Origin: Aplysia californica
Taxonomy: Eukaryota; Mollusca; Gastropoda; Aplysiida; Aplysiidae
Reading direction: 5' to 3'
Length of the DNA stretch: 54,897 nt
NCBI RefSeq assembly: GCF_000002075.1
Contig: NW_004797628.1
Coordinates: forward strand, 608,535-663,431
How positions within the stretch are numbered: the stretch's first letter is position 1; each line of letters starts with the position of its first letter. The position numbers and the translations under genes are program-made. The notes beneath the pieces are model-generated. The model was not told the DNA's origin and searched no databases. It worked only from the letters and a program-made list of their open reading frames with translations. Positions 43,131 to 54,687 of the stretch are shown here, one piece after another.

Positions 43131-43540
43131 GACCTTACCGGAATCCCCGTTTTATGCAAAACTCAATTACCTGTGCTCGGGTTTAACGGGGCAAGGAAAC
43201 GCCCGAACTTGGATAGAGCGGGGGAGATCAAGCGAGCTCTAGCTGTGGGGGAGGGCTGTAGGCGGGCTCCAAACAGGCAATCAGCGGTGTAGCGTTGTGA
43301 TTGGCCAGTCCAGTGATGATGAGTACATGTAATACGGGGTGCCCACTACAGCTGGATTAGGCCGATCGCCTGAAACTGAAAACAAACACTCGAGGCGATC
43401 GGCCCGATCAGCCGACCCCATCCGTAGTGGGCACCCCGTACATGTATAAGGTGGGGGCAGGCGGCAGAGAGAGAGAATGTGTGGAGAGAGATGCGTAAAC
43501 GTCTTCAGGAACCAAAAGTTCCGCTATAGCTAGCAGCGTT
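43131..43540 (+). repeat. Duplicated GC-rich unit, copy 2, carrying a MITE
   Basis: Second, roughly head-to-tail copy of the unit at 42796. It is longer because of the palindromic insertion at 43332-43437. The unit's identity is unknown; it may be part of a larger transposon. Confidence 0.8.
43332..43437. mobile_element. 106-bp palindromic MITE with GTACATGTA target duplication
   Basis: ATACGGGGTGCCCACTAC … GTAGTGGGCACCCC, with CGATCGCC/GGCGATCGG inside. Flanked by GTACATGTA on both sides (43323-43331, 43438-43446). An 8-bp duplication would suit hAT and 9 bp would suit Mutator-like elements; the palindromic target leaves this open. Confidence 0.85.
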
Positions 43541-44960
43541 CTACTGTTGTATACGTGTGTAACGTGTCACGGCCCTTGTCGACGTAGGCCTACATGTGCA
43601 GTAGTTGTTGTTTTTTCTCTTATCCCGAACCCTGTCAGTCCTCTGGTCACCTCGAACCTGTCACCACATAGATTAGATCTAGACAAAAGCGTGTCTTTAA
43701 AAAATTAAAGCTTCGCGGGCTCCGCTCCAGCCTTAAGGTCATCAAGCTACATGTACATGTATCTTGCAACGCCAGATAATTTGTCGGCAGACTAGAGTGG
43801 CGTGAGAGTGAGGGAGATTATCAGGGAGCCAACCAATGGGTTGCGAGTGGATGGAGTATGGAGGACGTCACTCGTAGCTCCAACTTCTTTACTTTCCTTC
43901 ATGTGTTTCTACCTGTCCTATTATTATTCCCAGCGATAAACTAAATGACCTATATTGTGTCAGTATACTTCCCTTTACTCAAATGAGTGGATGCCGTGCC
44001 CTGTGTATAATGTGTGCCTCTGGCGGCCAGTTCACTGGTGGTGTGGCGGGGAAAATTGGTCGCTTTTAAGCACAAGGGGGCTGTCCCGAAAAATGTTGTT
44101 TTGAGAAAATCGAAGGTAAAGTTTTTGCCCCTCGTTCGGTTTCTTTAAAAGACAAGGAGAGTTTTCTCTATTACCAAATAAATATACACACCAATGATAT
44201 CAAACTTCTACTATAGGTATGGCATTGCCCATTTTTGGTGTAGGCACAATTTATGCATTGCACTATGTTTACGTAGTATAAAGGTGTTCATTTTCATACA
44301 CTGGCAAAATCTAGCGGTAAGCGGGGCTGGCGGTATAATGATGTTTGACTGAACTTGTCTCTTCTTATGTCTTTTTATGATAGTACGTCATGGGCAGGGG
44401 CGGCTCGTGGGGCTAAAAAGTGGGCGTGCACAATTAAGCTATAGCAGGTTGAAGATAGCCAAGGGCATGGTAAATGGATTGTCGCTTTGATTTTTAGAAC
44501 TAATTCTGTTTGTTAGCTAAAACTAAGCATCAGTTTCTTCGTCCTGCATTGGAACCGAACACTCAAGTAATAAACTTCACCACTCGACAACGAAACCATT
44601 CAAAGGCACAACTCACAGGACGCAGGACGGTGACTTACGTATGTCGCGTTCACCTCCCTCAGGTTCACTCACGGTCACAGAGTCTCTTGAAATAGTGGCA
44701 AGACAGTCTGAGGTCCCATTTTTCTTCTCCTTTATCTTTTTAAGATTAGTACATGTAAGAAAATTGTGAAGCTCGAACACAAAACACGGAATGGTCGAAC
44801 TAATTACACCGCCGTAGAGGTCTAAAGTCAATGTCCTTTGATGTGCAACTAGATTTTGTTTTTAATTTTCTATTCTGGTTGTTGTTGGAAATACCTAGGA
44901 TTCGTGGGCTACATAATTGACACTAAAAATTAATTAATTATATAAGACTAAAATTGGTGA
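43541..44960. other. Intergenic, nothing recognised
   Basis: No gene is recognised. Short frames near 44510-44830 have no homology. Confidence 0.45.
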
Positions 44961-44967
44961 GGTCAAA

Positions 44968-45050
44968 CGGGTGCCCATAGCGGATGGGATCGGGTCGGGT
45001 CGGGATGATCGCCCGACTCGTCGCCTGAAAATGAAAACACACGCGTTTTT
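44968..45050. mobile_element. Half copy of the GGGTGCCCA palindromic MITE
   Basis: GGGTGCCCATAGCGGATGGG and CGCCTGAAAATGAAAACA correspond to the reverse complement of one arm and the centre of the 43332 element. The other arm is missing or replaced by the neighbouring element. Confidence 0.6.
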
Positions 45051-45059
45051 TTAAATATG

Positions 45060-45400
45060 GGGTGCCCATTCATTGGGGGATCGGATCTGATCGGGACAGT
45101 TTCCTAGCCAGATTGAGCACGCAATGCGGCTATAATATATTTAATTTTGTTGTATAGTTTATATCGTGGCACAAGCTGATCGCGCCCAACACGTCGCCTC
45201 AACTTTCAGGCGATGAGCGGCGAGTGGGGCGATTGCCCCCGATCGGACGGGCACCCCCGTATGAGGCAACGAGTTGGGCGCGATCGGCTTGTGCCATGAC
45301 AGCCGCTTTGCACCCTCAATCTGTCTGGCTAGCGAACCGACCCGACCCGATCCCCCATTGGACACTGGGGGCACGGGCCGAGAAAGCTCAGCCGGCACGG
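45060..45400. mobile_element. Larger GGGGTGCCC palindromic element upstream of SPR
   Basis: GGGGTGCCCATTCATTGGGG, GATCGG and CTAGCCAGATTGAG on the left pair with CTCAATCTGTCTGGCTAG and CCGATCCCCCATTGG on the right. The centre is a second strong hairpin (45167-45296: TGGCACAAGCTGATCGCGCC and GGCGCGATCGGCTTGTGCCA). It ends about 80 bp before the SPR start codon, so it overlaps the likely promoter. Confidence 0.7.
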
Positions 45401-45479
45401 GTGACAGGCAGGCACCCCGTGATCAGGGGCGAGCACTCTCTTCAATCAAACTCTTCTTGACTTCTTGAGTGAGTCCAGA

Positions 45480-46008
45480 ATGGCAGACTCTATCGTAAAC
45501 AAGAAAAGTGTGTGTATCATTACCGGCGCGACCAAAGGGCTTGGCAAGGCAATTACGTCGAATCTAGCTAAAGAACTTCCAAAGGGATCATTGTTCATTT
45601 TGCTGGCTCGCAGCCAGGACCTCCTGGATCGTATTTCTAGTCAAGTAAAGGAAAACGATGGTATTGAATCTGTATCAATGCCATTTGACCAAAGTTGTGC
45701 AGATGGCGAAACCAATAAGAAAATGTTACAGGATGCTTTGGCCAAAGCTGGTGTTGCAGTCAGTCAATATGAACAAGCCATACTGATTAATAATGCTGGA
45801 ACATTAGATCATCTTGATTACTCACGAAATCTAGATAGGTTAGATGTTTCTACAGAGTATTTCAAAACTAATTTGAGTGGATGTATTACTTTAACTGCAA
45901 CATTCCTTCAAGTCTTCAGAGCTCCAGATGTGAAAACCAGAGTTGTCGTCAATATTTCATCTCTTGCTGCGATTTCTCCAATGAAAAGCTGGCTGCTATA
46001 TTGCATGG
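45480..46008 (+). CDS. SPR: SPR exon 1: NADPH-binding fold to the catalytic tyrosine
   Basis: Encodes residues 1-176 plus one base. Donor CATGG|GTATGT. The frame beyond it (MYFNLFF) is intron. Confidence 0.94.
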
Positions 46009-49000
46009 GTATGTATTTTAATCTGTTCTTCTAGCTGCGTCCTCAAGATTCAAGATGATTTGTCTTTCTTGGAATTAGCAGCCTGAACAATAAATTGATT
46101 CAGCTCAGCAATGCTGATCCCAACAATCGTCTCTGCGTGTCGCAAATGGGACCCTGCGTGGGGACTCTGTACAATTGCGCTCCTGTTGGTTTACATGACG
46201 GCCATTGTGGAAGTGATAGTGAAGGAAGAAGTTGTACGAAAAAGTCTGATTACCAGATTAGCTGTTTGAACAGTTTGGTTGTAGATTTAGAATCTGGAGT
46301 GTGTATTAACCCTGGAAGTGCATAGTAGGCCCTATATAAAGGGTGAGAGTAGGGCTACCCGGGAAGCGCGCTATGCTATATAGGGCTGACCTACTTTGAC
46401 CAGGAAGCGTGCAGGCCCTATATAGGGCATAGACGCTGACCTTTTTCAATTGAAAATTTAGGTATTCCTATGTGGAAAATGACGTAAATTACAGACCAGG
46501 TCAAAGTTATAAATAGTGACCAATGACTTTGCAAGTTATCTTGACCTCGTAGAGCATCTCTTGGCCTAGATATCGGTCGACAAAGTGATGCGGTCCAGCT
46601 GAGCGACTATGCGCTACATCTCTTGTTCTGCTGTGCTAATGTGCAAATTGTTGAGTTATATATCGCGTTTTGCACTTGTTTACTTTTGGCTATTTATTTG
46701 ATCGCTGATCATTTTTGAATGGCTCATTCTATCAGCTTTTAGAAAAGTCTGAAAAGATATGGCTTTATATGCCTTTTATTATCTGTTGATCTGTAAATGG
46801 TCAAAATTCAGTAGCAGGTATACATCTCTGGTACCTCAGCTGATACCGCCCCGCCATACCCCCATGTTTACAACCGATCGTCAGCTTTGGCGGCGGGGCA
46901 TTTTTGATGAGTTACTTCCAGTGAAACGCTGCACAGTTCTGGGGTTAAGTGGCCCTATAGTGTGTTTCTTTCATGAAGCTACAGCGAGCACCAAGCACAA
47001 CTCTTTGATTGGCCCAAATAAAGATGACATATTTCCCCCATTTATTTTTGTCGCCTTCCAGGGCTTCCCTCACCAGTTGACTAGATCTAGATCTCACCTT
47101 GGTGGGCCCGCTTTGCCGCTTAGCGTGCGATGGTCTACGTCTCTGTTGTCACTAGGTTTCATCGTCGACTGCTTGGGTTTTGGGCTGTGTGTGTACGTGA
47201 GTGCGCTTGTGTGTGTGTGTGTGCACACGCTTGTGCATGTGTGTGTGTGTGCTCACACACTTGAGTGTGTGTACGTACAACTTTGAGGAGAAGGTAAATT
47301 TATGAAACGAAAATTGCTGAGATTGTTTTTATAAAAGATTTATGACACAAAAATTAATATGTAAAAACAACGCAGTGTGGCTACGTTCACAGTGCCCTGA
47401 ATGCAGTTTGCAGGCGCTTTTGAGGCTACGTTCACGGCACTCATCAAGCTTCCTTAAATAGACTGAGTGTCCACTGCCGGTCTAAATAAGCCGGTTTTAG
47501 TCAGTGACGACAGTGGTGTATATTTATTATTTTGGCCTGCTTCAAGCGTTCCATCCCATGAGATGAAGGAATGAGATTTCAGTATCTTTTTATATTGTTT
47601 ATCTTTTTTATCTATTAAATTGTTGTTAAATTTCCTTATGAAGTCAGTCATGCAATGGAGAACTTTTTTACTTCAATTAAAAAGAAAAAAAAGAGAGACA
47701 GAAAGACCCCCCCAAATTAAAGTAAAAAACATAGGAAACATGGAACAACGGGAAAAAATCCTATTACTGCGTTTATTTCGGGTTTCACACAATATTGTTA
47801 TTGTTAAAATTGAGAATTTGTGAGCTTAATAATGTACATTACAATACCACGTTATTTCGAATATTAATTTGCCTAAACTTACTGAAACTTTTCTTGTACC
47901 CAGCATACAACTTCCACCTTCACTTCCACAATGGCCGTCATGTTAACAAACTGGACCACAATTGTACAGGAGTGCCCCTGTGTGCATTTAACTTCAATGC
48001 AACATATGACATGCGCGCTTACACTTTGACAAATTCCAGTGTATCTTGCAACACTCTACAGTAGAACCTGTGTAAGACGGCCACCCATCGTCACGGAGAA
48101 AAGTGGCCGTATAAGACAGGTGGCCGTCTTTGGCAGGACTGATCATGGTGAAGAGAACAAACCATTTCTTTCTGAGGTCCCAACCGAAGGTAGCCGCATT
48201 GTTGTTATTGTTGTTGTGGTTGTTTTTTCTTATTCTTTCTTTTGTTACTGCTTTTGTGCAAGGGTGACATTAAAACGAAATGTGTCAGACAAGGAGGGCC
48301 GATTGCTATGGTGAAACAAACACACGGGTTGCCACCCCTCAGAGAACAAGCGATGCTTCTGTCACAAGTTCATGTTGATGTCCATTGTTACTTTGTTTCA
48401 GACTGGGTAAACAGTGACCACTCATCTCACTTACGATCTGTGTATGAGTTCTGGGCGGGGCTTAAAATCATGGGTTATGAAGGATCACACGCTTACGTCA
48501 CCGGCAGCTCAAAATTTGTTACCTATTGGTCAACTGTGGGAGGGGCCTACGCAACTTGATCGATTGGAGGGACTACCTAACAACAACGACAGGTGATTTG
48601 ATTATGACGGCTCGCCCACAACGCCAGGGGCTAATGCATGGTTTATGACAAAACGTAAAATGGAGTCACTAAGGTGGCCGTCTAAGACAGGTGTTTTAAT
48701 TGCTTGGTGTGATAGGGATTGTGTTTTAAAATATGACGGCTGCGTTGGACAGGTGCCGTTTGTACAGGTGGCCGTGAGGGCAGGTTCGACTGTACTTCAA
48801 TTTCATATTGCCCCACAGCAGTTTAATTTTCAAGGTTAGTTAAGGACACGTTTGGTTAAGCAGCAAAGAGAAGAAATGCCTCTAGCTGTGAGCCCTGAGC
48901 GGTGCTGATAGTTTGGGTGGTATGGTTGTGAAATCCTACCATTGTTTGATGTGAAAGTGCTGAAGTGGCATGCCAGAACGAAAACTTTCCTGGGTAGTCA

Positions 49001-52000
49001 GAGATGTGAAATTAATTTGACCACTGTCTGCCGCCCTGATCATATATCCAACTGGGAAAAAAAGTTTCTTGAATTGTTATTACATGCAGGGGAGGGGTTG
49101 CATTGGTTCAATCATTTCTGTTTTTAATTGGCCAAACAGGGGTTGTATGAGATGTAATCACTGGAGGCAATGAATAAGTAAGACTGATGCTTACCATGAT
49201 CAGAGAGGCAAGGACAGCACTTGAGAGGTTTGAAGTTTTGACCACTGCCTGCCGATGGGACCGACGACCCTTGATCCCACCATGTATGGGTTGGCCCTCT
49301 GGACCCCTCCCCTCTGAATTCCTATCCAAGATGGAAAATGTCTTCTAAAGTCAAAATTCTTTTCTAGCTTCCTTGTGATTCCGTCTTGGTACAGGTTCAA
49401 AGGTATCCAGCCAAAATACAGATTTTATTTTTTTAAAAATTAATTTCCTGACATTTTTGTATATTATTTTTATGTAAAACCCATTTATCAGAATTTCTAT
49501 AAGGAAAGAAACCCCAACAGATTTAGGTCTATAACCTAAACACCTACAGATTAATTTAGAATAGGTTACACCCTGCTGAACATGAAATCTGCTTGAACAC
49601 GAAGAAATTTTCTGGTCTTGTGAAATTAATGCTTTTAGGATTTTACTGTACCGCTTTATAATATTGGCTGATCCTATTTTATAGCATTTTGATTTTTTCC
49701 TGAATACATGATGACAGTTTGAATAGGAAAGTATTTTTTAAGTCATTGATTGAATAATATTTAATATTGCATTGTAAAATATTTTTGTTCATTTTCTTTT
49801 TCACAGCTAAAGCTGCGAGAGAAATGATGATGAAGATTGTTGCTGCTGAAGAAGAGAACACCAGGACTCTGAACTATGCTCCAGGTCCTCTAGTCACTGA
49901 AATGACCACAACTGCCAGTGACAAAACTCAAGATCCTGAGCTCCGCAAGTGGTTCACAGGTAGAAATTATGCTTTTTGAAAAGATTGACTTGCCTGTTCT
50001 CTCTATAAACAGAATTTTGTGGGGAACGGGATAAAACATTGTTTTACATTTGTTGGTTTTCCTATGATATTCATTTCATTACAAGAAAACTTCTTCTTTT
50101 GGGTTTTTTCCAAAATTGTTCGTACTCTACTTCATAATTTACACTTGTTAAAAAAAAGTTTTCAGTTTTTTGGGGAGTACAATATTTCTCAACCCACACA
50201 GCCTTGTTCAAGACATTTTCTACTCAGAAATAGCTCACCCAAGGCCCAATCACAACTGTTACCAACATAGAAGTTGGTTACATTTATTACTGCCAATATC
50301 ACTGTTAAATTTTCTGTTGCAAATGATTTCCTAAATTCTGATTGGAGGAGCCTTCAATTGGTGTGTGGCTTGAAAAAAAATGAGCCACATATGATAATAT
50401 AACATATGTGAATATAGTGGATGGAAATCATGCATGCTGTGCATTTTAGTTAGTGTAATTTTTCTTATGTGATCAATCTCAACATCAAGTTGAAGACCTA
50501 AACTATTTGGGAAGAGACATACAGGATGCGGCTCCCATTAGTTTATTTGGTTTTGCTTTTCAATATAATGCTGACGATCCCATAGATAATGGAGGAAATG
50601 TTCAGGCCTACCTAGCGTCCTTCGAAAGACGTCATTATGGACGATATGAAAGTCTTCATAGCTGGTACAAAATTTATACTATTTTTCTGTCTTTTATGGG
50701 TTCCATTGTTTGATCTTGTTCTTCTTGACTGAGAAAAAATAAGCTTGAAAATTGACAGGTCAACTTCAATTTGATATCTAGATTCAATTCTAGTTTTTGT
50801 TTTTTCTTTTGATGGTGGGGGGATTATCGAAATGCAACCTTATCTGACCGATTCCGATTCCATACAATTTTCTTTCATCCTAGGACCAATTTTAGACAGT
50901 CTGATCACAGTTATCTTCTGCAGTTGTAGGCCTACTGATCATGGGACTTGTGCGTAGATAGAACCTGAAAGAGCCAAGGGCCTACTCCTTGGATTTCCAG
51001 GATCATGAGCTGTGACTTTTCCCACATACTGGAAAATTTTCTCTTAAGTGATGTAGAGGGTCACACACTATGAAAGCCAAAAGCCGGCCTTTTAAGGCAA
51101 CCCCTTTGTTGGAATTCACTTGGGAAAAGGAAGAGAAGAAGACCAAAGAACACTTTATGCGAAGAGGTGGCACATGATACAAGGAGGTAGGGGCATATGT
51201 GGGAACAGCTGTGGAAACTAGCCCAGGATTGAGATGGGTGGAGTACTCTGGTTAGTGGCCTATGTTCCAGACAGGACCCTTGGCCTAAGTAAGATGTAGA
51301 AGAGGAATATGTACAAGAACTAGGATATAGGGATTGCTACTTCAAAGTGAATCCTCTTGTTAAAGAGTGCTTGCAAAATTTTCAATCTTCATATTTGCCT
51401 CAAAGAGACCTCACAGATGATGAAGCCACCTGCCCATTCAAGGGGTGTTTGAGTTTTAAGGTATAGAATCCCCTATGAAGCCCTGTCAGTTTTGATAAAC
51501 TTGACACCTTGTGTGAGTGCTCTTCAGGATACTTCCAATATTTTAACTTTTATTGAGCTCAAACTTCTCCCCTGGATAAACCTGCTGACGCAACAGGCAT
51601 GTCGGACACAGCTCGGTCCATGGAAAAAAATTGTTTATGGACTCACGGAAAAAGCAGGGTGCTTAGGCAAAGGGTATCATTTATCCATGGACAACCACTA
51701 TAACACATCGCCAGCCGTCTAAAAGATGTTTTGGACATACACTCATAAAGCCAGCCCACAATGTGACAGGACAAAGCCTAAGACAGAACCCCCATTGGAG
51801 GAAAAAGAGAGTGGGGCCAAGATCCACCTGGGAGCAAGATCAACAGGCAGATCTCAGGCAATATATATGGGGCAGCTGGCTGGAGGAGGAGAAGATCGCC
51901 CAGAAAGGAGAAAGGTGGAGAGCCCTTCTAGGCGGCCTATTACCAATACCAGGGTAAAAGAGGCGAATCGTGATGATGAAACCCTAGAACACTCAGAAAC

Positions 52001-52239
52001 ATTTCATGTTCTTTACTCAAGTAAATCTCTCATTTCTAGTCAGTCCCAAGGGGAAATAATCTACATTCCTATTCAGGTCTGTAAGGACTAAGACTTAATG
52101 ATTATTTTGTTTATTTTCAGAGCAAATTGAAAAGAAATCTCTTGTGGAGTGTGATGACTCAGCTCAGAAGTTGATTGCGATTCTCAGAAAGAATACCTTT
52201 GAGAATGCACTACACATTGATTACTATGATGAAATCTAA
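45480..52239 (+). CDS. SPR: Sepiapterin reductase, 3 coding exons, 266 aa
   Basis: Exons 45480-46008, 49807-49959 and 52121-52239 (529+153+119 nt) join in phase 1 twice. The product is a short-chain dehydrogenase/reductase aligning with vertebrate sepiapterin reductase (human 261 aa). It has the NADPH-binding TGATKGLG (15-22), LLARS (41-45), NNAG (104-107), the catalytic region VVVNISS (155-161) and YCMAK (Y174, K178), then LNYAPGPLVTEM, and a C-terminus with HIDYYDEI (human HVDFYDK). The enzyme catalyses the last NADPH-dependent reductions of 6-pyruvoyl-tetrahydropterin to tetrahydrobiopterin in the cytosol. The catalytic set is complete. The chosen ATG follows TCCAGA and is the only ATG before the SDR fold. 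Intron 1 (3.8 kb) carries a pogo-like element; intron 2 carries a piggyBac-like remnant. Confidence 0.95.
46009..48058. other. SPR intron 1, first part
   Basis: No recognised gene. CCCTATATAGGGC-like palindromes recur at 46332-46430, and there is an interrupted (GT)n run at 47203-47275. Frames at 46095-46325 and 46759-47286 are open but have no homology I can name. Confidence 0.5.
47203..47275. repeat. Interrupted (GT)n microsatellite
   Basis: GTGTGTGT blocks separated by CACAC-containing palindromic pieces. Confidence 0.9.
48059..48792. mobile_element. 734-bp TA-flanked pogo/Tigger-like MITE in SPR intron 1
   Basis: Starts CAGTAGAACCTGTGTAAGAC and ends GTGAGGGCAGGTTCGACTG, flanked by TA (48057-48058, 48793-48794). 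GGCCACC/GGTGGCCGT motifs repeat at both ends. It is the fuller relative of 19120-19679. No transposase is recognised. Confidence 0.85.
48795..49806. other. SPR intron 1, last part, nothing recognised
   Basis: AT-rich sequence up to the exon 2 acceptor (TTTTTCACAG). No gene or element is recognised. Confidence 0.5.
49807..49959 (+). CDS. SPR: SPR exon 2: catalytic lysine and substrate region
   Basis: 153 bp, residues 177-227 plus one base. AKAAREMMMKI carries the catalytic lysine. LNYAPGPLVTEM and DPELRKWF match human VLNYAPGPLDTDM and DPDMRKGL. Confidence 0.94.
49960..51480. other. SPR intron 2, first part
   Basis: Nothing is clearly recognised before the piggyBac-like motif. A frame at 50507-50713 is open but unassigned. 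Part of this may be decayed transposase. Confidence 0.4.
51480..51800 (+). mobile_element. Decayed piggyBac-like transposase fragment
   Basis: VYGLTEKAGCLGKGYHLSMD followed by NHYNTSPAV matches the GxxlxxDNyYTSp block of piggyBac-type DDE transposases, which carries a catalytic aspartate. A stop follows directly and the next line (FWTYTHKASPQCDR) resembles the continuing domain. Most of the protein is not recognisable and no ends were found. It lies in SPR intron 2. Confidence 0.5.
51801..52120. other. SPR intron 2, end
   Basis: A long frame (51726-52091) is open but has no recognised domain. It ends at the TTTATTTTCAG acceptor of exon 3. Confidence 0.5.
52121..52239 (+). CDS. SPR: SPR exon 3: C-terminus
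   Basis: 119 bp, residues 228-266 and TAA. LVECDDSAQKLIAIL and HIDYYDEI match human LVDCKVSAQKLLSLL and HVDFYDK. Confidence 0.94.
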
Positions 52240-52602
52240 AGATACAGAGTTTGTAAGTTTGTTTTATCATAAAAAGTTTTCAAGTAAATCTGGTTCATCG
52301 TCTCATCATTATCTTCATCCTTTAACTTTAAGGGGCTCGACAAATATAACCCACATTTTCTTACCTACAACTGCTTAAAAAAACTATTAGTATAATCTTT
52401 TATTATGGGTGGAAATATTCAGAACCAACTATAAATTGTGTGTTCAGACTTGCTTGTAGCCATGGAAACAGCCGCCACTTTGTTTTGTAAACAATGGGTA
52501 CATTTTTCATTCCTGCACCATTTCTTTATTTTTTTCATATTTAAAATTCTTTTTACTTGTAATGTGTTCTTTGCATGTAGTTACTAATAGCTGGCTACTT
52601 AA

Positions 52603-53300
52603 CACATTACTACACCCTGGATCGCCCGCAAAATTTCCTTACGCACTCCACCCTAACTCACCCGGAACGGCCCTCTCCGACAAGGCGTCTTTAGAAACAA
52701 AGTCTCGCCTTAACGAGACTCTGGGACGGTGATTTTGTTTTACATCGTTATTGCAAAATGTTTCTTCTTCCATTTGATACCGAAATCAAATTTTTCAGGT
52801 TAGTAGTTTTAGTATTAGAGCCGATCGAAGTGCGATCCCGTTTCTGACACTTAAAAGGTATCTCAACTCGTTGAAATGCAACACAATTGAGTTTGAAAAA
52901 GGAAATGGCGATGAATTTGAGCAAGAACAAGCAATTGACTAATCAGATGAATCAGATATTGAAGAAAACGTTGTCACAAGAGTTTGGGGCGATTCAGATT
53001 AATCAGATGAAGAATTTAGATCTAGGGCCCGACTGCGAGGCTGAGAGTGAGAGTGACTGGTTGCACACCCCGATTTAATAAAGTTACAACATTTCCAACA
53101 GCTTGTACACACATAAAGTTATATTTTTGTGAAACTACATTCATTTCTCTTTTTAATGGGTTTTTTTTTCAGAATTTTTGGAATTTGTTTAGTATTTTAA
53201 ATGTGTTTTTAAAACGTTTGTATTCAAGGGAGGTGGGTTCCTTCCCCTTTGCGTAGGATTTGGGGTAGACTTCCCGTCCAGACCATTAGGGTGTAATGTG
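52603..53300. mobile_element. Internally deleted piggyBac element with TTAA duplications
   Basis: Ends CACATTACTACACCC and GGGTGTAATGTG lie between TTAA copies at 52599-52602 and 53301-53304. A frame near 52895-53030 reads as acidic repeats (SDESDIEENVVTRVWGDSD, then SDEEF) with in-frame stops. This is the usual acidic N-terminus of piggyBac transposases; the catalytic domain is gone. It lies about 360 bp after the SPR stop codon, and its AATAAA (53083-53088) could be used by the SPR transcript. Confidence 0.85.
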
Positions 53301-53304
53301 TTAA

Positions 53305-54687
53305 AATGGCTATTTCATCCATTTTATGTAGTTTTCAGAGCTATTGTAAAAGTACAATACATTTTTTGAAAAAAATTCCACAACCTACTTTGAACAAGAG
53401 GCCATGAAAATTAAAATATTGCAAATGACAAAGCTTTGAGTAGCCAGTTATTTGTAGACACAGCTAAGCTAATAATAAGCCAGATTTTAAGGCTTTATCC
53501 TTGATAATTTAAAAAAAAATGGTGGAGGAAAGAATATTAAAATGACAGGAAAATATGAGTTTTGAGAAAAAAGCAGATAAAGTTGACAATTGTTAGTTGA
53601 CACACTGCATACAGTGTAAGGACTCGCTTAGGACTCTTTTCAGAGTGTTTTTAGACATTATAGCCAATATATTTGTAAACTAGATTGATTCAAACTTTCA
53701 GAAAATGTCTCAAACCCAGTTTCGATATTTTACAAGAAAATTGAATCTCATGGGATGGACTTCAACCTGCAAGCCCCCTTAACTCTTTCTAGCTTCCTTT
53801 TTTTTTGTCTATCCTCTTTTTCCCTCTTCTTTGTGCTCAAATTATATCAACCATCTTTGTAACACTGAATCCATTTGTTTATGCCTTTTCACAGCATATT
53901 CTGTCCCAAGTTGTTCATCTGTGTGTATATTTGGCTCCACATAGGGCTTATGTTGTAGATAATGAGGTAATAACCACCACAAAAATTGTAAGTCGCTTCT
54001 ATGATGTGGGAGAAAGAGTTTGAGATTCCTTCTGATTTATCATAAGATTCAGAGCTACACAGTGACTCCAATAATTGTGCAAATATGTCTCTCAAGGCAG
54101 AATTTCATCCTACGAATCTATTAACATGAGGGGCTGAGATGCAAAACCCGCTACATCCATTTAAGTGCTTTTGGGAAAATCAGCTTTTATTAATGCTGAT
54201 ATGCGCTAGAACATGAGTAAAAAGATTTTTGGTGGATTTTATGAAGTATTTGTTGGGTTTTGGCTGAAAACACTTTGTGCATCTGATAGCCGGTAACAGT
54301 GTGCATTTATTAGCAAATAATATTGATTTTTTTTCCAAATGTCCCTTAGCAGGTTTTGTATCTCACCCCCTCAAATGTAAAATATTTATCAGAAAATTAT
54401 GTGAGATTGTTTTTATACGTTCATTTTCTACCTTGTGATTGCAGAGACATGTGTTGCTTTCCTGGCTTCATTCATTGTAGCAGCAATTGCTTTCAAAATA
54501 CAGAGTACCTCACAACCAAAAAATTTTTGGGGTCTGACTCAGTATTGTTAAAGTTTAATTAATTTGAGGCTTCAGTGGCAGCAAGATGTGGCTGATAAAA
54601 ACATCTTCAATTAATAATTCTGTAGGGGTAATTTTCTTTTCCTTGATGCCACTGCAAAAATGTGAATCAAGGACTAACTCAGACGAA
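53305..54687. other. Intergenic, nothing recognised
   Basis: AT-rich, no coding or repeat family identified. Frames near 53805-54095 have no homology. Confidence 0.5.

Noticed and set aside
45159-45468. Arg/Pro-rich frames on both strands upstream of SPR
   Set aside because: They are the two strands of a GC-rich palindromic element, not a gene.
46095-46325. Cysteine-containing 76-aa frame in SPR intron 1
   Set aside because: Cysteines suggested a secreted peptide, but there is no signal sequence, no splice context and no known pattern.
46759-47286. 175-aa open frame in SPR intron 1
   Set aside because: It has no recognisable domain, ends in a GT microsatellite, and lies between two well-supported SPR exons. 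I treat it as chance or decayed repeat.
50507-50713. 68-aa frame in SPR intron 2
   Set aside because: It might belong to the piggyBac-like remnant nearby, but no motif supports it.
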